25,756 nt of DNA from Deinococcus ruber (GCF_014648095.1 NZ_BMQL01000063.1:1-25756); one strand, 5' to 3'; shown: positions 1 through 10,317, numbered from the stretch's first letter. Numbers and translations: made by a program. The notes: generated by a model from the letters alone, not told the origin.

Positions 1-119
1 AGCTCCCCCTGCCCCGTTGGGGTAGGGGGCTGGGGGGTGGGGCAATTAAGCAACATCCGAACGCCCCCTAAGCCGAAAACCCCCAATCAACCCAACCGCC
101 AACCCCACTCCAACACCCC
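1..119. repeat. C/G-run intergenic tail with hairpin and G-quadruplex motif
   Basis: No gene is seen here. On the + strand, positions 19-42 hold four G runs of 4, 5, 6 and 4 bases separated by loops of 2, 2 and 1 bases, a canonical intramolecular G-quadruplex motif. The C runs at 5-9 and 12-15 can instead pair with the G runs to give a hairpin, so two structures compete. Positions 60-119 are C-rich on + and carry further G runs on the - strand, immediately 3' of trmH. It may act as a transcript end for trmH, or be the edge of an intergenic repeat family; both are inference. Confidence 0.55.
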
Positions 120-791
120 TCAGCCGATAATCTCCCCCTCAGCCCCCAGCGCCGGATACCCCTCCCGGTACAGCGGCACCAACTCCGGGTAACTCCACTC
201 GAACGCCAGCTTCTCCAACTCTTCGTCGGAAAGCTGCGGCGCAGCGTACATCCCCGCTGCCAGCCGCTGCCGCTGGGCCTCGAACAGAATCGACGCGGCG
301 GCCACCGACACGTTCAGGCTCTGCACCATGCCCATCATCGGAATAACGATGTTCTGATCGGCAGCTTCGGCGGCGGCGTCCGACACGCCCCATTTTTCCG
401 CGCCCAGCAGCACCACCGTGGGGCGGGTGTAGTCGGGTTCGCGGTAATCCAGGCTGCGCTGCGAAAGGTGGGTCGCCAGCACCTGAAAGCCCTGTGTCTG
501 AAGCTGCTGCACAGCGCTGACCGCATCGTCGTGCGTCTGCACCTGTACCCATTTGTGGGCGCTGCCCGAGGTGGCCTCGAAGGTTGGCAGGGCGCGGGTG
601 CCTGCCTCGAAGCCGCCGCCCTGAAACACTTTGGGCGGCACGGCATGTGCCCGCAGCACGCCCACCGCGTCGCAGGTTCGCAGGATGGCGCTGAAGTTGT
701 GCGGCTTGTTCACCTCGTCCATCAACACGCTCAGGGTGGGTTGGCGCAGAGACAGCACGCGGCGAATCTTGGCGTAACGTTCAGGGGTCAT
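120..791 (-). CDS. trmH: tRNA (guanosine(18)-2'-O)-methyltransferase TrmH
   Basis: A 223-residue SpoU/TrmH-type (SPOUT, knotted) RNA methyltransferase that would use S-adenosylmethionine to 2'-O-methylate G18 in the tRNA D-loop. The three family motifs are visible: motif 1 around residues 32-38 (N-F-S-A-I-L-R-T), motif 2 with LGAEKWG, and motif 3 with [17 protein letters not shown], which forms the knot and cofactor site. A short C-terminal extension rich in aromatic and acidic residues follows, as in the TrmH subgroup. The ATG lies directly after the stop of the upstream HRDC gene (TAGATG), so the two are almost certainly co-transcribed and translationally coupled. The exact modified nucleotide is inferred from family; TrmL-like or other SpoU activity is less likely given the N-terminal [16 protein letters not shown] segment typical of TrmH. 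Confidence 0.88.
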   Translation of the reverse strand: MTPERYAKIRRVLSLRQPTLSVLMDEVNKPHNFSAILRTCDAVGVLRAHAVPPKVFQGGGFEAGTRALPTFEATSGSAHKWVQVQTHDDAVSAVQQLQTQGFQVLATHLSQRSLDYREPDYTRPTVVLLGAEKWGVSDAAAEAADQNIVIPMMGMVQSLNVSVAAASILFEAQRQRLAAGMYAAPQLSDEELEKLAFEWSYPELVPLYREGYPALGAEGEIIG

Positions 792-2471
<1,680 letters not shown>

Positions 2472-2694
2472 GGTCTACATCATGACAGCAAGCCGCCGAG
2501 GAGGTGTCCCCGTGTCTGCCGCACCAGTATGAAATTCTCAACAAATGCTCAAGCCCCCGGAGTGCCTCTGCGAAAGGTAGATCACGTTTTCCAGCGGCTG
2601 GGCCGGGATTATGGGGCATGAACGGTCATCTGAGACTGGCGGCCCGGCGGATCAGAAACATGCAGACACAGGCGGTGACCCAGGGGCAGCAGCC

Positions 2695-4056
2695 TTGAGC
2701 GCCTCGTCATGGATGCCGGGCCGCAACAGTGGTGCGTCGTCCCGGTTCTCTTCCGCTGCCCGCGCTGTGCTGCGCCTGCTGTTCGGGCCGCCTGCGAAAT
2801 GGGCTTTCGGTGTGCGGTACTGGGACGGCACGTATGAAGGGCCTGCCGGGGCCACCACCACCCTGCACCTCAACCGGGCCGGAGCGCTGCGCCGCATGCT
2901 GTGGCCGCCCAGCGATCTGAGCGTGGCCGAAAGCTACCTCTTCGGAGACCTCGATATCGAGGGCGATCCGTTGCCGCTGCTGACGCAGGGCGTGGCGGCG
3001 GCTCCCCGCCTGCTGAACCCTCTGACACTGCTCCGGCTGTTACCCCGCCTGCTGACGCTGCCCACCGACGACGCGCCCCCACGACCCAGCCGCGCCGCGA
3101 CCCACGAGGGCGGCGTGCATTCCAAGGAGCGCGACGCCCGGTCTATTCGCTATCACTACGATGTCGGCAACGACTTTTACGCCCTGTTTCTCGATCAGCG
3201 CATGGTATACAGCTGCGCGTACTTCGCCACCGGTCAGGAAACGCTGGAGGAGGCGCAGCGTCTCAAGCTCGACAGACTGTGCCGCAAGCTGCGTCTGAAG
3301 CCGGGTGAACATCTGCTCGATATCGGCAGCGGCTGGGGCGCACTGTCGATTCATGCCGCGCAGCACTACGGCGTGCGCGTCACGGGCATCACGCTTAGCC
3401 CGGCACAGGCAGAACTGGCCCGCGCCCGCGCTCAGGCAGCAGGCGTGGCCAACCGCGTGACCTTCGAGCTGCGCGATTACCGCGACCTGCCGCCCGTTCC
3501 CACCTTCGACAAGATCGTTTCGGTGGGGATGGTCGAGCATGTCGGCAGCGGCAAACTGCCTGCGTATTTCCAGCAGGCATACCGTCTGCTGCGCCCCGGA
3601 GGACTGTTTCTGAACCACGGCATCGTCACGGCCATGACGCCGGGATTTGTCCGCTGGGGCTTCGGGCTGATCGAACGCTATCTGAACACCCACTCGTTTA
3701 TTCAGGAATACGTCTTTCCCGACGGCGAACTGCGGCGCATCGGAGAACTGACCACCCGCGCCGAGGCGGCAGGCTTCGAGCTGCGCGACGTCGAGAATAT
3801 GCGCGAACACTACGCCCTGACGCTGCTCGAATGGATTCGGCGGCTGGAGATCAATCACGATCAGGTCGTGCGCCTCACCGATGAGGTGACCTACCGTATC
3901 TGGCGGCTATATATGGCGGGAAGCGCCGATTCGTTTCGTGCCGGGCGCATCGGCGTGGTGCAGTCGCTGTATGCCAAACCCACCGCGTCGGGAAAGGCTG
4001 GGCTGCCGCTTACCCGCGTGGACGTGGAGGAGGGAACGCCCTGGGCTGCCGACTGA
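2695..4056 (+). CDS. cfa: Cyclopropane-fatty-acyl-phospholipid synthase family protein
   Basis: A SAM-dependent class I methyltransferase of the CFA synthase/mycolic acid cyclopropane synthase family, expected to add a methylene bridge to unsaturated acyl chains of membrane phospholipids. An N-terminal lipid-binding region (FGVRYWDG, then SYLFGDLDIEGD) precedes the catalytic domain. That domain carries RYHYDVGNDFYALFLD, the YSCAYF segment, the SAM-binding motif LLDIGSGWGALSIHAA, and the active-site stretch VSVGMVEHVG. The frame stays open back to an ATG at 2611, but codons before about 2695 have poor third-position GC, so that stretch is unlikely to be coding. TTG at 2695 has an AGGGG Shine-Dalgarno eight bases upstream and is chosen here; ATG 2713 is the alternative. 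The gene ends 6 bases before the convergent uppS. Mono-functional methyltransferases of the same family cannot be excluded. Confidence 0.82.
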   Translation: MSASSWMPGRNSGASSRFSSAARAVLRLLFGPPAKWAFGVRYWDGTYEGPAGATTTLHLNRAGALRRMLWPPSDLSVAESYLFGDLDIEGDPLPLLTQGVAAAPRLLNPLTLLRLLPRLLTLPTDDAPPRPSRAATHEGGVHSKERDARSIRYHYDVGNDFYALFLDQRMVYSCAYFATGQETLEEAQRLKLDRLCRKLRLKPGEHLLDIGSGWGALSIHAAQHYGVRVTGITLSPAQAELARARAQAAGVANRVTFELRDYRDLPPVPTFDKIVSVGMVEHVGSGKLPAYFQQAYRLLRPGGLFLNHGIVTAMTPGFVRWGFGLIERYLNTHSFIQEYVFPDGELRRIGELTTRAEAAGFELRDVENMREHYALTLLEWIRRLEINHDQVVRLTDEVTYRIWRLYMAGSADSFRAGRIGVVQSLYAKPTASGKAGLPLTRVDVEEGTPWAAD

Positions 4057-4062
4057 TGGGCG

Positions 4063-4896
4063 CTATTTGCCGAAACGCCGTTTGCGGCCCTGAAAGTCGC
4101 GCAGCGCCCGCAGAAAGTCTACCCAGCGAAAGCTCGGCCAGTTCACGTCTGCAAAATAGAATTCTGAATACACGCTCTGCCACAGCATGAAGCCCGAGAG
4201 ACGAATCTCGCCGCTGGTGCGGATGATGAAATCGACTTCGGGCGTGTCGGCGGTATAGGTGTGGGCGCTGATGTCGTCGGGGCCGAGCTGCTGGGCCGCT
4301 GCCTCCAGCGTGTGCCCCGCCGCCGCCTGTTTGCCCAGATACTCTTTCACCGCGTCCACGATTTCTTCGCGCCCGCCGTATCCCACCGCAATATTCAGCA
4401 TCATGCCGTCGTAGTGGGCCGTGACCTGCTCCAGATCCTGAAGGGCGCTGAGTACCTGCGGCGGAAACTGCGAGTGCTGCCCGATGGCCCGCACTTTGAC
4501 CCGGTTGCCGTGGATGCGCGGATCGGTGGCGAGGTTCCGCGCTTCCTGTTCCAGCAGCTTGAGAATATGGGCGATCTCTTCCGGGTCGCGGCTGGTGTTG
4601 TCGGTGCTGAGAACCCAGATGGTAACGGCGGGAATGCCCAGTTCCAGGCACCACTGCAAGACCTCGTGCGCCTTCTCTGCGCCGAAGGTATGGCCCATTT
4701 CGCGCTGAAGCCCCGAGGCTTTGGCAAAGCGGCGGTTGCCGTCCAGAATCAGGCCCAGGTGCTTGGGCAGCTTGCCGCCTGTGCGTACCTTGCGCCGCAG
4801 CCGCCGTTCATACCACCAGTAGACCGGTTTGGTGGCGGTTACTCGCGCCCGGTACAGACTGCGAACAACATTTGCGAGAGCAGAACGCGGGGCCAT
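4063..4896 (-). CDS. uppS: Isoprenyl transferase (undecaprenyl diphosphate synthase)
   Basis: A 277-residue cis-prenyltransferase that condenses isopentenyl diphosphate onto an allylic diphosphate to make the C55 carrier lipid for peptidoglycan and surface glycans. The family hallmarks are present: HLGLILDGNRRFA with catalytic Asp52, WVLSTDN, NIAVGYGGREEIVDA, and the diphosphate/Mg-binding IRTSGEIRLSGFMLWQSVYSEFYF. An N-terminal basic extension (WWYERRLRRKVR) precedes the catalytic core. The frame is open upstream into mutY, so the start had to be chosen. ATG at 4896 has a TACACT -10 box nine bases before it, fitting the near-leaderless pattern here; the ATG at 4929 has a weak GAAGG only one base away. 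Product chain length (C55 or a shorter Z-prenyl diphosphate) cannot be read from the sequence. Confidence 0.87.
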   Translation of the reverse strand: MAPRSALANVVRSLYRARVTATKPVYWWYERRLRRKVRTGGKLPKHLGLILDGNRRFAKASGLQREMGHTFGAEKAHEVLQWCLELGIPAVTIWVLSTDNTSRDPEEIAHILKLLEQEARNLATDPRIHGNRVKVRAIGQHSQFPPQVLSALQDLEQVTAHYDGMMLNIAVGYGGREEIVDAVKEYLGKQAAAGHTLEAAAQQLGPDDISAHTYTADTPEVDFIIRTSGEIRLSGFMLWQSVYSEFYFADVNWPSFRWVDFLRALRDFQGRKRRFGK

Positions 4897-4905
4897 GTCG
4901 GCGTC

Positions 4906-4911
4906 AGTGTA
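4906..4911 (-). promoter_or_regulatory. Candidate near-leaderless -10 box of uppS
   Basis: TACACT on the - strand, ending nine bases before the ATG at 4896. No good -35 is seen. Transcription starting about seven bases downstream would leave a leader of only a few bases. Confidence 0.5.
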
Positions 4912-4978
4912 GCGCCTGTGATGAGCCATACCTTCAGAACATCTCTTCAGAACAGGACAGCTTCCGAATAATGCAGCT

Positions 4979-6001
4979 TCAGAACAGGGCAGGCTGAACG
5001 CGGTCGGCGCTGTCCAGTGCCAGCAGCTTATGGTCCAGCCGGGGCAGCGGGCGCTGCACAACCGGGGTCAGCGGCAGATCGGCTTCGGCGGCATAGACCG
5101 TCACGGCGAGCGTGCGGTGCGTCATGCTGTGCTGCGCCGTTCCCAGTCGCCGCCCAGTCGCCGCGCCCAGCCGCGCAGTCAGCCGCAGGAGCGCCGCCGC
5201 TTCGTCTTCATCTGGCCCGACTTCCTCCAGCGGCAGCCCCCACAGGCCGCCCAGCAGCGCACCTGTTCGCGGCTCCAGATAGGCCTGCTGCGCCGTGCCG
5301 ATCAGCAGGGCCACCGCGCTGATCTGGCGCACAGCCGCCCGTTTTTTGGGAGCTGGATACTGCGCCGGGTCGCCACTGGCAAAGGCCGCACACTGCGCCG
5401 AAAGCGGGCACTCGGCGCAGCGCGGGTTGGCAGGCGTGCAGATGGTCGCGCCCAGATCCATCAGCGCCTCATTCCACTCACCCGGATGGTCGGAGTCGAG
5501 CAGCGCGTCTGCTGTTTCCTGCGCCCAGCGCGGAGTCGGTTCCTCCACCGCGTACAGCCGACTCAGTACCCGGCGAACGTTGCCGTCGAGCACTGCCTGC
5601 GCCTCTCCGAAGGCCAGCGAAGCGACTGCCGCCGCCGTATACGGTCCTACGCCTGGCAGCGCCCGCCAGCCTTCGTAGGTGCTGGGAAGCCCGCTCTGCA
5701 CGATCTGCTGCGCGGCCCGGTGCAGGTTGCGGGCGCGGGCGTAGTAGCCGCAGCCTTCCCAGGCCTTCAGCACGGCTTCCTGCGGGGCCGATGCCAGCGC
5801 CTGCACCGTTGGAAAGGCCGTCAGGAAGCGCTCGAAGTACACCCGCCCGCGCACTACCTGCGTCTGCTGAAGCAGCACCTCGCTGACCCACACGCGGTAC
5901 GGATCGCGCCGCCCCTGCTCGTCGGTTACGCGCCACGGCAGATCGCGGCGCTGCACTGAGAACCAGCCGAGCAGGGCAGCGTGGAGGGCTGGAAGATTCA
6001 T
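4979..6001 (-). CDS. mutY: A/G-specific adenine DNA glycosylase MutY
   Basis: A 340-residue base-excision repair glycosylase that removes adenine paired with 8-oxoguanine. The N-terminal half has the HhH-GPD fold: catalytic Glu41 in VSEVLLQQTQV, the helix-hairpin-helix LPGVGPYTAAAVAS (115-128) and Asp139 in VLDGNVRRVLSRL. The [4Fe-4S] cluster cysteines are Cys188, Cys195, Cys198 and Cys204 in the usual C-x6-C-x2-C-x5-C spacing. The C-terminal part (about 225-340) is the NUDIX-like domain that reads 8-oxoG. The length matches the family. A TAGACT -10 box ends six bases before the ATG, so the mRNA is probably leaderless. uppS follows on the same strand after about 80 bases with its own candidate -10. 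This is consistent with oxidative-damage repair in a radiation-tolerant lineage. Confidence 0.94.
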   Translation of the reverse strand: MNLPALHAALLGWFSVQRRDLPWRVTDEQGRRDPYRVWVSEVLLQQTQVVRGRVYFERFLTAFPTVQALASAPQEAVLKAWEGCGYYARARNLHRAAQQIVQSGLPSTYEGWRALPGVGPYTAAAVASLAFGEAQAVLDGNVRRVLSRLYAVEEPTPRWAQETADALLDSDHPGEWNEALMDLGATICTPANPRCAECPLSAQCAAFASGDPAQYPAPKKRAAVRQISAVALLIGTAQQAYLEPRTGALLGGLWGLPLEEVGPDEDEAAALLRLTARLGAATGRRLGTAQHSMTHRTLAVTVYAAEADLPLTPVVQRPLPRLDHKLLALDSADRVQPALF

Positions 6002-6185
6002 CCGGGCAGTCTAGAGACGCAGTGGCACGGGCAGTGGGCGCAAAGGCACGAAAGAGGGAAGTGGGAGTAGGAAGAGGGAAGTAGGAACAGTGTTTCTGGC
6101 TCCGGGTTCGGTGTGTTGCTTCCTCACCCTTGTGCAGAGGTCGGTAACTTGTCAGAGACGCCTTGCCCACTCCCAAATAATTTCC
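6002..6185. other. Intergenic region with short purine-rich direct repeat
   Basis: 184 bases between the GT4 gene and mutY. Positions about 6052-6090 contain two imperfect copies of an AGAGGGAAGT-containing unit about 20 bases long, giving a polypurine + strand (polypyrimidine on -). Apart from the mutY -10 box no gene or clear terminator is seen. Confidence 0.4.
6008..6013 (-). promoter_or_regulatory. Leaderless -10 box of mutY
   Basis: TAGACT on the - strand with six bases to the ATG at 6001, placing the expected transcription start at or next to the start codon. Confidence 0.6.
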
Positions 6186-7328
6186 CTACCGCTCTTTCCC
6201 CAGCAGCGCCTGATAGATGCCCAGCAGATCGGCGCTTCTGGCCCGCACGTCATAACTGAGCGCCGAGGCGCGGGCGTGCTGTCGCAGCAGCGGCAGGCGG
6301 CCCGGTCGCAGCGCTTCGAGCAGCGCGGCAGCCAGGGCAGCGGGGTCGGCGGTGCTCAGCAGGCCGTTCACGCCGTCCTGAATCAGGTCGAGGGCGGCGG
6401 GGCTGTGGGCGGCTACCAGCGGCGCACCCGACGCCAGCGCCTCGATCATCGACATCGGCAGCACCTCGCTCTCGCTGGCCGTCAGAAATACGTCGCTGGC
6501 CGCCAGAATCTCGGGCACGCGGGCATACGGAACGCCGCCCGCAAAGATCACGCCCTCGCCTGCACGGGCACTCAGCGCCGCTCGGCTGGGGCCGTCTCCG
6601 ACCACCAGCAGCCGCAGTTCGGGGCGCAGGGTGCGGGCCGCCTCGAAGGCCAGCAGCAGCGTCTCCAGATTCTTTTCGGGAGCCAGTCGCCCCAGGCTCA
6701 GCACCAGCGGGGCCGTATCGGGAATGCCGTATTCGGCCCGGATGCCCTTCCCGGTGGCGGCGGCAAATACTTCCAGATCGACCGGATTGGGCAGCGTCGT
6801 GACCTCGCCTGCGTAGCCGTACAGCGCGAGCATCTGTGCCATTGCCCGGCCCGGCACCAGCACCCGGTCGGCCTGCCGCGCAAAGGCTGCCACATGCGCC
6901 CGCATCAGCGAGGTTCCGGCGCGGCGCGGCACGCGGGCATAGTGCAGATACTGTTCGTACTGGGTATGCGCCGTAAAGACCAGCGGCACGGGCCGTTTGC
7001 GGTACGCCGCGATGCGCCGCGACCACAGGGCGGCCAGTTGCCCCGATAAAAAGGGGTGCATGGTATGGATGATGTCGAGGTCGAACAGCGGCTGACGCGC
7101 CACCACCGGGCGGCTGGGCCACAGCAGCAGCGGATAGTCGGGCGGCGCACCCCACGACATGCTGGGCAGGCGGTACACGCCTTCTTCGGGCTGCTGGGCC
7201 GGGTGAATCGGGGCAAAAATTCGGACTTCGTGGCCCAGGTCGCGCAGGCCACGAGCAAACAGGGCGCTGCTGGTCGCCACGCCGTTGCGGGAAGGAAGAT
7301 AGGTTGCCGTCACGAACCCGATACGCAC
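6186..7328 (-). CDS. Glycosyltransferase family 4 protein
   Basis: A 380-residue GT-B fold retaining glycosyltransferase. The N-terminal domain has the acceptor-side glycine motif ([16 protein letters not shown]), and the C-terminal domain has [18 protein letters not shown] and VVGDGPSR. The EX7E donor-site motif lies within [17 protein letters not shown]. The acceptor is probably a lipid or surface glycan, by analogy with PimB-like and diacylglycerol glucosyltransferases; substrate and sugar cannot be assigned. The start is GTG at 7328 (the first residues [11 protein letters not shown] are the expected N-terminus). A TAGACT box lies ten bases upstream. hisA is divergent, with 77 bases between the two starts. 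mutY and uppS lie downstream on the same strand. Confidence 0.85.
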   Translation of the reverse strand: MRIGFVTATYLPSRNGVATSSALFARGLRDLGHEVRIFAPIHPAQQPEEGVYRLPSMSWGAPPDYPLLLWPSRPVVARQPLFDLDIIHTMHPFLSGQLAALWSRRIAAYRKRPVPLVFTAHTQYEQYLHYARVPRRAGTSLMRAHVAAFARQADRVLVPGRAMAQMLALYGYAGEVTTLPNPVDLEVFAAATGKGIRAEYGIPDTAPLVLSLGRLAPEKNLETLLLAFEAARTLRPELRLLVVGDGPSRAALSARAGEGVIFAGGVPYARVPEILAASDVFLTASESEVLPMSMIEALASGAPLVAAHSPAALDLIQDGVNGLLSTADPAALAAALLEALRPGRLPLLRQHARASALSYDVRARSADLLGIYQALLGKER

Positions 7329-7392
7329 AGTCGGGAAAAGTCTAGCAGTCGCAGCTCACAGGAGGGGAGAAGTGCGGATCGTTCCGGGGCGC

Positions 7393-7398
7393 TACACT
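7393..7398 (+). promoter_or_regulatory. Leaderless -10 box of hisA
   Basis: TACACT followed by seven bases and the ATG at 7406. No convincing -35 is visible. Confidence 0.6.
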
Positions 7399-7405
7399 CG
7401 GCGGC

Positions 7406-8143
7406 ATGTCAGCGACGTTCCCGGCACAGTCACCTCAGAGCAGGTCGCCCCAGATCATTCCGTGCGTCGATATTCAGGGTGGGCACGCCGTTCGGCTGTA
7501 CGAAGGCGATCCCGACCGCGAGACGGTGTATTTCGACTCCCCGCTGCTGGCGGCGCAGCACTGGGCCGGGCTGGGTGCGCCGCTGCTGCATCTAGTCGAT
7601 CTGGACGCTGCCACCGGGCGCGGTGAAAATCGCCGCCTGATCGCCGACATCGTGGAAGCAGGCGTGGCCTCGGTAGAGGTGGGCGGCGGCATTCGTGATG
7701 TGGACGCCGCCGAGAAACTGCTGGCCCTGGGAGTCATGCGGGTGGTGATCGGCACGGCAGCCGTCAAGAACCCGGAACTGGTGCGAAATCTGTTGGCGGC
7801 GCATGGCCCCGAGCGCGTGGTGGTGAGCCTGGATGCCCGCTGGCCCGATGTGGCGGTTTCGGGCTGGGCGGCAGCCAGCGGCGTGCAGGTGGCCGAGATG
7901 ACGGCGCGGCTGGGCGAGATGGGCCTGGAAACCCTGATCTTTACCGACGTGACCCGCGACGGCACTCTGAAAGGACTGGACCGCACCTTGATGGCCCAGG
8001 TGCGCCAGCTGTGGACGAATACCCTGATCGTGGGGGGCGGCGTGGCGAACCTGGACGACGTGGCGCTGCTGTCAGAGCTGAATATCGAAGGGGCCATCGT
8101 GGGCCGCGCCATCTACGAGGGAACGCTGCCGTATCCGGTTTGA
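7406..8143 (+). CDS. hisA: Phosphoribosylformimino-5-aminoimidazole carboxamide ribotide isomerase HisA
   Basis: A 245-residue (beta/alpha)8 barrel that carries out the Amadori isomerisation of ProFAR to PRFAR, the fourth step of histidine synthesis. The two half-barrel signatures are clear: [14 protein letters not shown] with Asp22 as the first catalytic acid/base, and [14 protein letters not shown] with Asp181. The phosphate-binding loops are VGGGIRD and [10 protein letters not shown], and [14 protein letters not shown] carries Asp143. HisF would show an IPCLDVxxGRVVKG start and a Lys in place of the GGHAVRL segment, so HisA is preferred. The first about 17 residues are an unusual Ser/Gln-rich extension, but the -10 box seven bases before ATG 7406 supports this start. 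No other his gene is nearby. Confidence 0.9.
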   Translation: MSATFPAQSPQSRSPQIIPCVDIQGGHAVRLYEGDPDRETVYFDSPLLAAQHWAGLGAPLLHLVDLDAATGRGENRRLIADIVEAGVASVEVGGGIRDVDAAEKLLALGVMRVVIGTAAVKNPELVRNLLAAHGPERVVVSLDARWPDVAVSGWAAASGVQVAEMTARLGEMGLETLIFTDVTRDGTLKGLDRTLMAQVRQLWTNTLIVGGGVANLDDVALLSELNIEGAIVGRAIYEGTLPYPV

Positions 8144-8240
8144 GCTGTGAAGTGGGATTTGGATGGCATGCCGTCTCCGCTGTTCCGACAAGCCACTGGC
8201 CGAAAAAAGACAGGCGGCTCAGGGTTCCCCGCACTCCCTA
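8144..8240 (-). terminator. Possible terminator of the YihY gene
   Basis: On the - strand just after the yihY stop, a GC-rich region able to fold weakly (GCGG with CCGC) precedes a run of six T (complement of A8203-8208). The stem is short, so this is tentative. No other feature is seen in the intergenic DNA between the convergent hisA and yihY. Confidence 0.3.
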
Positions 8241-9512
8241 CTTCCTAGAAAAGAACATCCTCACCACGGTCAGCACCATCACGGAAGGAACGGCCAGCAG
8301 CGCGATAACGGCGTTCTGCACGGCTGCACCGATGCTGGGCAGCTCGGGCGGCGCGTCGGGGGCGCGTGGCGTGGGCGGCAGCGCTGGCGTGCGCCGAAAG
8401 CGGCTCTGAAGGCGGTCGCGCAGACTGCGTTTGGCAGCGGGCACCCGGTCGGGAGCTGCATCCTGTGACGCGCCCTGACCCTGTTCGCTCAGGGCCTGTT
8501 GCTGGGAACGGCGCTGGGCGGGCGTGAGTTTATCGGCGGGTGTCTGCGCGATGGCCTGCGCTTCCTTGGTGCTGACTGTAGGATCGATGGCTCCGCCCTG
8601 CTCGGCCACCGCTGCCTTCTTATCGGGGTTGTTGGCTCCGCCCGCGTGCGTGCCGTACTGCTGCGAATACACCCAGGTAATTTCGGCCCCAAAAAAGATG
8701 ATCATGCTGCTGTAATAGATCCACAGCAGCATCAGGAAGAGCGCCGCCGCCGCGCCATATGGATTGTTTGAGGCGATGCGGGCGAAGTACAGCCCGATCA
8801 GAATCTGACCGACTGTAAACAGCACCGCCGTGACGCCCGCGCCCACCCAGACCTCGCGCCACTGCAATTTCACGTCGGGCAGAAACTTATAGATGAAGGC
8901 AAAAATCGGGGTAAACAGCAGGCTGGAGAGCACGAAGGTACCCAGGCGCACGAAGAAGGCCCCGAACCCGATGGTCTCACCGATGCGCTCTGCGATGGCC
9001 GACAGATACGTATTGACGACCAGAAAGGCGATGATCAGGCCGCCGATCACCAGCACCAGGGCGAACGACACCAGCCGTGTGCGGATCATCGTCCAGAGGT
9101 TCTGTTTGGGGGGCGGGTCGGCTCCCCACAGCGCATTGAGCGACGACTGAAGCTGAATAAACAGCCCGGTTGCCGTCAGAAAGACCGTGACGGCACCGAC
9201 CAGACTGGCCCAGGTCAGGCCGCTGGAAACCTTTGGCAGCAGCGTCTTGATGAAGGTGGCGACGTTCTCACCCACGCCGCTGCTGAGTGCCTGAAGCAGC
9301 TGCTCCTGTACATGCGTCTGCCCCAGGAAATACCCGGCGACCACGGTAATCAGGAACAGCAGTGGCGCGATGGCCGAAAAGGCGTAGTACGACAGCGCCG
9401 CCGCCAGCCGGGGGGCATTGTCCTGCGAGAAGGCGAGCGCAGCGTCACGGATCAGCGTATACAGCTGAACCAGGCGGCTGGCGCGGTGAAGTGGAGTGGC
9501 GGGCGCGCTCAT
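8238..9512 (-). CDS. YihY/BrkB family inner-membrane protein with long C-terminal tail
   Basis: 424 residues. The first about 285 form the YihY/BrkB (former 'RNase BN') core with six predicted membrane helices, including AALSYYAFSAIAPLLFLITVVAGYFLG and the conserved family stretches NPYGAAAALFLMLLWIYYSSMIIFFGAEITWVY. The function of the family is unsettled; many members are annotated as virulence factor BrkB or as possible transporters. After the core comes about 110 residues of Gln/Ala/Pro/Arg-rich, probably disordered sequence and then a seventh hydrophobic segment (AVQNAVIALLAVPSVMVLTVVRMFF) ending in SRK. Ordinary YihY proteins of about 280-300 residues lack both. The frame is open to 9551, but a TACACT -10 box lies seven bases before the ATG at 9512, which decides the start. 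thyX is just upstream on the same strand. Confidence 0.85.
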   Translation of the reverse strand: MSAPATPLHRASRLVQLYTLIRDAALAFSQDNAPRLAAALSYYAFSAIAPLLFLITVVAGYFLGQTHVQEQLLQALSSGVGENVATFIKTLLPKVSSGLTWASLVGAVTVFLTATGLFIQLQSSLNALWGADPPPKQNLWTMIRTRLVSFALVLVIGGLIIAFLVVNTYLSAIAERIGETIGFGAFFVRLGTFVLSSLLFTPIFAFIYKFLPDVKLQWREVWVGAGVTAVLFTVGQILIGLYFARIASNNPYGAAAALFLMLLWIYYSSMIIFFGAEITWVYSQQYGTHAGGANNPDKKAAVAEQGGAIDPTVSTKEAQAIAQTPADKLTPAQRRSQQQALSEQGQGASQDAAPDRVPAAKRSLRDRLQSRFRRTPALPPTPRAPDAPPELPSIGAAVQNAVIALLAVPSVMVLTVVRMFFSRK

Positions 9513-9519
9513 ACGCTCA

Positions 9520-9525
9520 AGTGTA
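9520..9525 (-). promoter_or_regulatory. Leaderless -10 box of the yihY gene
   Basis: TACACT on the - strand followed by seven bases and the ATG at 9512. It selects this start over the longer frame beginning at 9551. Confidence 0.6.
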
Positions 9526-9594
9526 GTCAGCGCGGGGCAGAGCGCCGCCATAGCTAAACCTCAGGTCAATTTCCGCTCAGCTTTGGGAAGCGTT

Positions 9595-10302
9595 TCAGTG
9601 CTGTTCTAGCGCGTCCCAGGCCGCGAACGTCACCGGAAACAGCGGCTCGGCAAGCTGGCGCATGGCGCGGGCATACTGCTGCGTCTCGTACTGCGCCCCG
9701 GCATGGTCGCGCAGCCCGATGAAATGCAGCAGGCTGCGAACATTGAAGGTGTAATACGACTCGGTATACATCGCCTGTGGCAGCACGCCGCGTGCCTGCT
9801 CGCGGGTTACGCCCAGAGAGAGCAGCTGCTGATACGCGCCGTAACTCGCCTGCCACGCGCTTTCCCAGGCGGCGGCGGCAGCCTGCTGATCGAGTGAGCC
9901 GTCGTCCTGCACGCTGGCCTGCCGGTTGCTGGGGGCCTGCCTGCGAAACGAGGTGGGAGTGTACAGGCGTTCCTGCACCTCGACGTATCGCCCGCTCACT
10001 TCATTTTTGGAGACGCCGACCCGGTGGCGCACCATCTGGCGATCCACGAAAATCGGGCACACCACCTTGAAGGTGATGAGGTTGTGCTCGAACGGTGAGC
10101 CGTGCTGATTTTTCAGCAGATAGCCGATCAGTTTCTCGTCGCGGCTGGTCAGTGGGGCGTCATTGTCGCCACCAAAACTGACTCTCGCGGCGTTCACGAT
10201 CATTTTATCGTCTCCGACGTGCTGCACCAGGGCGACACTGCCGAAGGGATCGCCCAGGGGAAACAGTACAGCGGGCGGGGTAGAAGGCTCGGTCTGGGTC
10301 AT
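9595..10302 (-). CDS. thyX: FAD-dependent thymidylate synthase ThyX
   Basis: A 235-residue flavin-dependent thymidylate synthase that methylates dUMP to dTMP using methylene-tetrahydrofolate, NADPH and FAD. The ThyX signature is at 92-103 (RHRVGVSKNEVS): Arg-His-Arg, eight residues, then Ser, the RHRx8S variant of the usual RHRx7S. Other family stretches are NQHGSPFEHNLITFKV (65-80) and ARGVLPQAMYTESYYTFNVRSLLHF, which carries the dUMP/FAD-binding Arg. The enzyme is a homotetramer in characterised members. The start at 10302 is preceded by a TAGGAT box nine bases upstream. A strong hairpin (10338-10376) insulates it from whatever is transcribed above. No thyA is visible in the window, so this may be the sole thymidylate synthase. 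Confidence 0.93.
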   Translation of the reverse strand: MTQTEPSTPPAVLFPLGDPFGSVALVQHVGDDKMIVNAARVSFGGDNDAPLTSRDEKLIGYLLKNQHGSPFEHNLITFKVVCPIFVDRQMVRHRVGVSKNEVSGRYVEVQERLYTPTSFRRQAPSNRQASVQDDGSLDQQAAAAAWESAWQASYGAYQQLLSLGVTREQARGVLPQAMYTESYYTFNVRSLLHFIGLRDHAGAQYETQQYARAMRQLAEPLFPVTFAAWDALEQH

Positions 10303-10311
10303 GGCTGCCCA

Positions 10312-10317
10312 ATCCTA
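10312..10317 (-). promoter_or_regulatory. Candidate -10 box of thyX
   Basis: TAGGAT on the - strand, nine bases before the ATG at 10302. Any leader would be only a few bases long. Confidence 0.45.

Noticed and set aside
4897..5061. Upstream extension of uppS into mutY
   Set aside because: The extra residues (Cys/Trp-rich) do not resemble the family and overlap the mutY coding sequence; internal ATGs fit better.
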